The position numbers were made by a program, and so were the translations under genes. A stretch of 64,000 nucleotides of DNA from Roseateles_B sp041913905. Lineage in GTDB: Bacteria; Pseudomonadota; Gammaproteobacteria; Burkholderiales; Burkholderiaceae_C. Shown here piece by piece: positions 61,561 to 64,000 of this stretch. The notes below the pieces were generated by a model. The model ran no database searches, had not been told where the DNA came from, and saw nothing but the letters and a program-made list of their open reading frames with translations. The stretch is from NCBI GenBank assembly GCA_041913905.1, contig JAYSEK010000025.1, positions 1 to 64,000 of the forward strand, read 5' to 3'. Position 1 is the stretch's first letter, and every line of letters starts with the position of its first letter.

Positions 61561-62478
61561 ATGCAGAAGATCAATTTCAAGGATCCGTCGCACTACGGCA
61601 CGCTCTTCGCTGCCGAACCCGTCCGCAACAGCACGCCCTTCCAATGGGGCGACATCTATTTCGAACGGCGCGAGGACGGCATCTTCGAGACGCAGGAACA
61701 CAGCATCGACGGCCACTACTTGATGGTCAAGCTGAATCCCTGGTCGCTCGCGGAACGTCGCATTGACGGGAAGTGGCAGACCGAGGTGCAGCGCCGCGGA
61801 TCAGTCGCCTATGTGCCCGATGGCTGCAAGCACAGCGTGCGTTACCTTCGACCGCTGGGCGCGCTGTGCTTCGTCACCCTGTCGCGCTCACTGGTGGCAT
61901 CGGTTGCCGAGGAGCTGAACCAGCCTGGCTTTCGCGGCCGGCCGCGCTTCGCGAAGGAGACGGACGCGTCCCTGCTGAACGCCTTCGAATGCATGGACCG
62001 CGAACTGCGCGACGGCAATCCCAACGGCACACTGTTCGCGCAGAACTACGGCCGCATGCTGGCCGCCCATCTGGTCATGGGGTATGGCAGCGCCGAGCGC
62101 AGCCAGTCCGGGCCGCGCAATTTGCCGCACAAGAAGATGAAATGGCTCGATGAGTACATCGACGCCAACTTGGCCGAGAAGATCACGCTAGAAGAGCTGG
62201 CGAGGCAGGTGGACCTGAGCCCCTATTACTTCACGCGGCTGTTCAAGGCTTCCGCGGGCATGGCGCCCTACCAGTACGTGCTGCACAAGCGGATCGAGTT
62301 CGCGCGCGAATGCCTGCGGCTGGACCAGCAGTCCATCCAGGATGTCGCCCTGGCCTGCGGGTTCGGCGACGCCAGCCAGTTCACCAAGCAGTTCACGAAG
62401 ATCTGTGGCCAGACGCCATCGGAGTACAGGCAGCTCTGCCGCGCCGACAGGCCCGCGATCCGGCTATCGAAAGCCTGA
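61561..62478 (+). CDS. AraC-family transcriptional regulator
   Basis: A 305-residue regulator. The N-terminal ~150 residues form an effector-binding cupin-like part (HYLMVKLNPWSLAERR, SVAYVPDGCKHSVRYL). The C-terminus has both AraC helix-turn-helix motifs: ITLEELARQVDLSPYYFTRL and IQDVALACGFGDASQFTKQF. ATG 61561 (MQKINFKDPSHYG) was preferred over an earlier start at 61480, whose extra residues are not conserved-looking. It lies downstream of the eight-gene run and is its likely activator. Confidence 0.92.
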   Translation: MQKINFKDPSHYGTLFAAEPVRNSTPFQWGDIYFERREDGIFETQEHSIDGHYLMVKLNPWSLAERRIDGKWQTEVQRRGSVAYVPDGCKHSVRYLRPLGALCFVTLSRSLVASVAEELNQPGFRGRPRFAKETDASLLNAFECMDRELRDGNPNGTLFAQNYGRMLAAHLVMGYGSAERSQSGPRNLPHKKMKWLDEYIDANLAEKITLEELARQVDLSPYYFTRLFKASAGMAPYQYVLHKRIEFARECLRLDQQSIQDVALACGFGDASQFTKQFTKICGQTPSEYRQLCRADRPAIRLSKA

Positions 62479-62484
62479 GACGAT

Positions 62485-62519
62485 GCCGGCTGTACGCCGG
62501 CGGCCGCGTCCTGCGGCCG
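62485..62519. terminator. Paired hairpins between converging genes
   Basis: GCCGGC-TGTAC-GCCGGC (62485-62501) followed directly by CGGCCGC-GTCCT-GCGGCCG (62501-62519). No T-run, but two stable hairpins between araC and the leftward gene suggest a bidirectional stop. Confidence 0.45.
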
Positions 62520-62546
62520 GGTCCTGGGGTTGCGGCCTGTGGTCGC

Positions 62547-63713
62547 TCAGGACATCGCCACGGCAACCCCTAAGGCCAGCAGCGCCTCCCGCATGGTGTC
62601 GTAGTGCGCATGTTGGTAGTGGAGCGTCGGCCCGGAAGTCTCCAGCGCGGCCAGGACAAAGTCGAGCATGTCGGACCTGACTTGTTCGAGCGGCAGGCGG
62701 TGGATGCGTGCCTCTATCGCCTGGATATGCGCCAGGATGGCCCGGAGCGCGGGGACGAAGTTGTCCTGCACATCGATGGCTCCGCCGACGACCTCGATCG
62801 CCCCGTGACGCCTCAGCAGATTGAAGAACATGTAGCTGGAGAGGGCGTCGTAGGACGGAACGGCCTGGCCCTCGTCGTCGAAAGCCAGCCCGTCGACACC
62901 ATACCTCAGCAGACGCTCGGACAGGATGAACTCGAAGAGGAAGCGGGATCGCCCCTGGAACGAGGACGCGTCGTCCAGCAGCATCAAGGCGCTGCCGATG
63001 TCGACGCGCAGTTCCTCCAGGCCGGCCAAGAGGCGGCTGGATTTGAGCTTCAGGTAGGCCGGGATCGGCAGATCGCCGACGCGCTGGTGGTTGTACTCAT
63101 GCAGCCACACCCAGTAGACGGTTGCCTGCTCGATCTCCGCGTAGCTGGCACCTCGCAAGGCAGCAAACGAGTCCGGCGTCGTCAGATGCTCGATGATGCG
63201 TTGCGTCAGCTGATGGTGGCGATGGGCGAACTTGTTGATCAGGTAGTAGATCTTGTCGCCGGGCTGCTGCGTCGCGCCGACATGGTTCTCCGGAAATATC
63301 GCCACCGTGTGCACGGGCAGCAGTCCGTCTGTCGCCTCGCGGATGACGACGGGCATCACGTTGGTCTCGTACTTGCGCAGCGCAGGGTCGACCGGCAGCA
63401 CACCGAATTTCAGGTACTCCAGACCCATGGGCCGGGCATAGGGCGCACTGAGGATGGAGATAAGCGTGTCGCTGGCCGGCTGGTTGAAGTAGCCGCGCGT
63501 CTCCCGCAACGCGAAGGCCTCGCCGCTGGCGCAGCGCTGGAGATCGGCCAGCAGGTGGCTGGCGCATTCGATGTCCAGAATGCCGGGCACCGCATTCAGC
63601 TGCGCCATCAACGCCCGACTGCGCTGGGCGTCCACCGCGGCGGGCGCATCGAACAGCCCCAAGGTCTGCGCGCGGATCGCATTGAAATGCGACAGCATCG
63701 TGGCGGGCGTCAT
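62547..63713 (-). CDS. Uncharacterised protein with HEYNH zincin-like motif
   Basis: A 388-residue cytosolic protein that I do not recognise with certainty; it may belong near DUF6421. The centre carries VWLHEYNHQRVGDLP, an HExxH-type zinc motif, and 30 residues on a conserved-looking GLEELRVDIGSALMLL whose Glu could be a third ligand. Other blocks are NKFAHRHHQLTQRI, RLLRYGVDGLAFDDEGQ and RRHGAIEVVGGAIDVQDNF. Its stop lies 68 bp from the araC stop. Its start overlaps the stop of the LysE-family gene (ATGA), so the two are coupled. Confidence 0.6.
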   Translation of the reverse strand: MTPATMLSHFNAIRAQTLGLFDAPAAVDAQRSRALMAQLNAVPGILDIECASHLLADLQRCASGEAFALRETRGYFNQPASDTLISILSAPYARPMGLEYLKFGVLPVDPALRKYETNVMPVVIREATDGLLPVHTVAIFPENHVGATQQPGDKIYYLINKFAHRHHQLTQRIIEHLTTPDSFAALRGASYAEIEQATVYWVWLHEYNHQRVGDLPIPAYLKLKSSRLLAGLEELRVDIGSALMLLDDASSFQGRSRFLFEFILSERLLRYGVDGLAFDDEGQAVPSYDALSSYMFFNLLRRHGAIEVVGGAIDVQDNFVPALRAILAHIQAIEARIHRLPLEQVRSDMLDFVLAALETSGPTLHYQHAHYDTMREALLALGVAVAMS

Positions 63714-64000
63714 GGGACGGTTTCCAGCAGTTCTCTTGCGATCGGCACGATGGACAGCAGGAGCAGGCCGCCCATGGCCAGCTTGAAGGCCAGGTCGCGC
63801 CGCGGGTTGCTCAGGAGCCGCGCCATGAAACCCCCGAAGCTCGCCCAGACCAGCATGCAGGGCGCATTGATGAGCAAGAAGGCGGTGGCGATGAGCGCGA
63901 TCTGCGGCACGCCGGCGCCGGGTGAGGTGTAGGACGTCACCGCGCCAAAGGCCATGATCCAGGCCTTGGGGTTGAACAGGGGCAAGGCCAGGCCGCTGGG
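63710..64000 (-). CDS. LysE-family exporter, C-terminal part
   Basis: The last 96 residues of a membrane exporter; its start lies beyond 64000. NPKAWIMAFGAVTSYT is the conserved LysE/RhtB block, followed by two hydrophobic segments (QIALIATAFLLINAPCMLVW, LAMGGLLLLSIVPIARELL). LysE proteins export amino acids or related compounds. Its stop overlaps the start of the HEYNH protein gene. Confidence 0.85.
   Translation of the reverse strand, partial: PSGLALPLFNPKAWIMAFGAVTSYTSPGAGVPQIALIATAFLLINAPCMLVWASFGGFMARLLSNPRRDLAFKLAMGGLLLLSIVPIARELLETVP

Overview
The window is GC-rich chromosomal DNA with dense genes, short intergenic gaps and many overlapping stop/start codons. Gene content (isocitrate dehydrogenase kinase/phosphatase, a paired cphA'/cphA cyanophycin locus with its DUF1854 and ABC partners, an indolepyruvate oxidoreductase-type fusion, Oar-like TonB receptor, CheZ) points to a betaproteobacterium of the order Burkholderiales, probably near Roseateles/Rubrivivax/Leptothrix. 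This placement is inferred from gene families, not from a marker gene.

Layout. 1-7 kb: the 5' end of a group IIC-like intron directly behind a terminator, a secreted M4 metallopeptidase, a TPR-GAF histidine kinase, the GTPase YlqF and a periplasmic binding protein. 7-15 kb: an Oar-like TonB-dependent receptor, a frameshifted mtfA, CheZ opposite a degenerate-GGDEF/EAL protein, and a CBS-domain protein. 15-21 kb: an Lrp-type regulator divergent from a 1,246-residue indolepyruvate ferredoxin oxidoreductase-type enzyme, which carries a tandem repeat and an in-frame hairpin insertion, then a small zinc peptidase pair. 21-29 kb: a leftward catabolic block (DsbA-like isomerase, two acyl-CoA dehydrogenases, SDR, thiolase, aceK, carbonic anhydrase) headed by a palindromic operator upstream of ivd.

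29.3-33.9 kb is the most unusual part. Two direct copies (102 bp, two differences) of the 3' end of the DUF1854 gene bracket a cassette. It encodes a 47-residue secreted peptide precursor with a symmetrical CxC-x4-CxC core, an intergenic hairpin, a lipoprotein and a complete MacAB-type exporter (membrane fusion protein, ATPase, permease) with overlapping genes. It looks like a small peptide or metal-binding secretion system inserted at the edge of the cyanophycin locus (33.8-41.7 kb), where DUF1854 and an ABC exporter face cphA' and cphA.

41.8-53.7 kb holds housekeeping and hypothetical genes: zinc-ribbon and TPR proteins, DUF3079, a thioesterase, a Pro/Ala-rich single-span protein, DUF3297, a GH24 lysozyme, a P-type cation ATPase, a lipoprotein cytochrome c, a UPF1-like helicase and HU. 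54.0-61.3 kb is an eight-gene run: membrane di-iron desaturase, DUF2000, AzlC, AzlD, gamma-glutamylcyclotransferase, OYE-family flavoenzyme, DUF938 methyltransferase and a PLP Cys/Met-type lyase. Seven of these genes overlap the next or previous one. An AraC regulator follows, then a leftward HEYNH-motif protein coupled to a LysE exporter cut by the window edge. Together these suggest an uncharacterised pathway for making, modifying or exporting an amino-acid-like compound.
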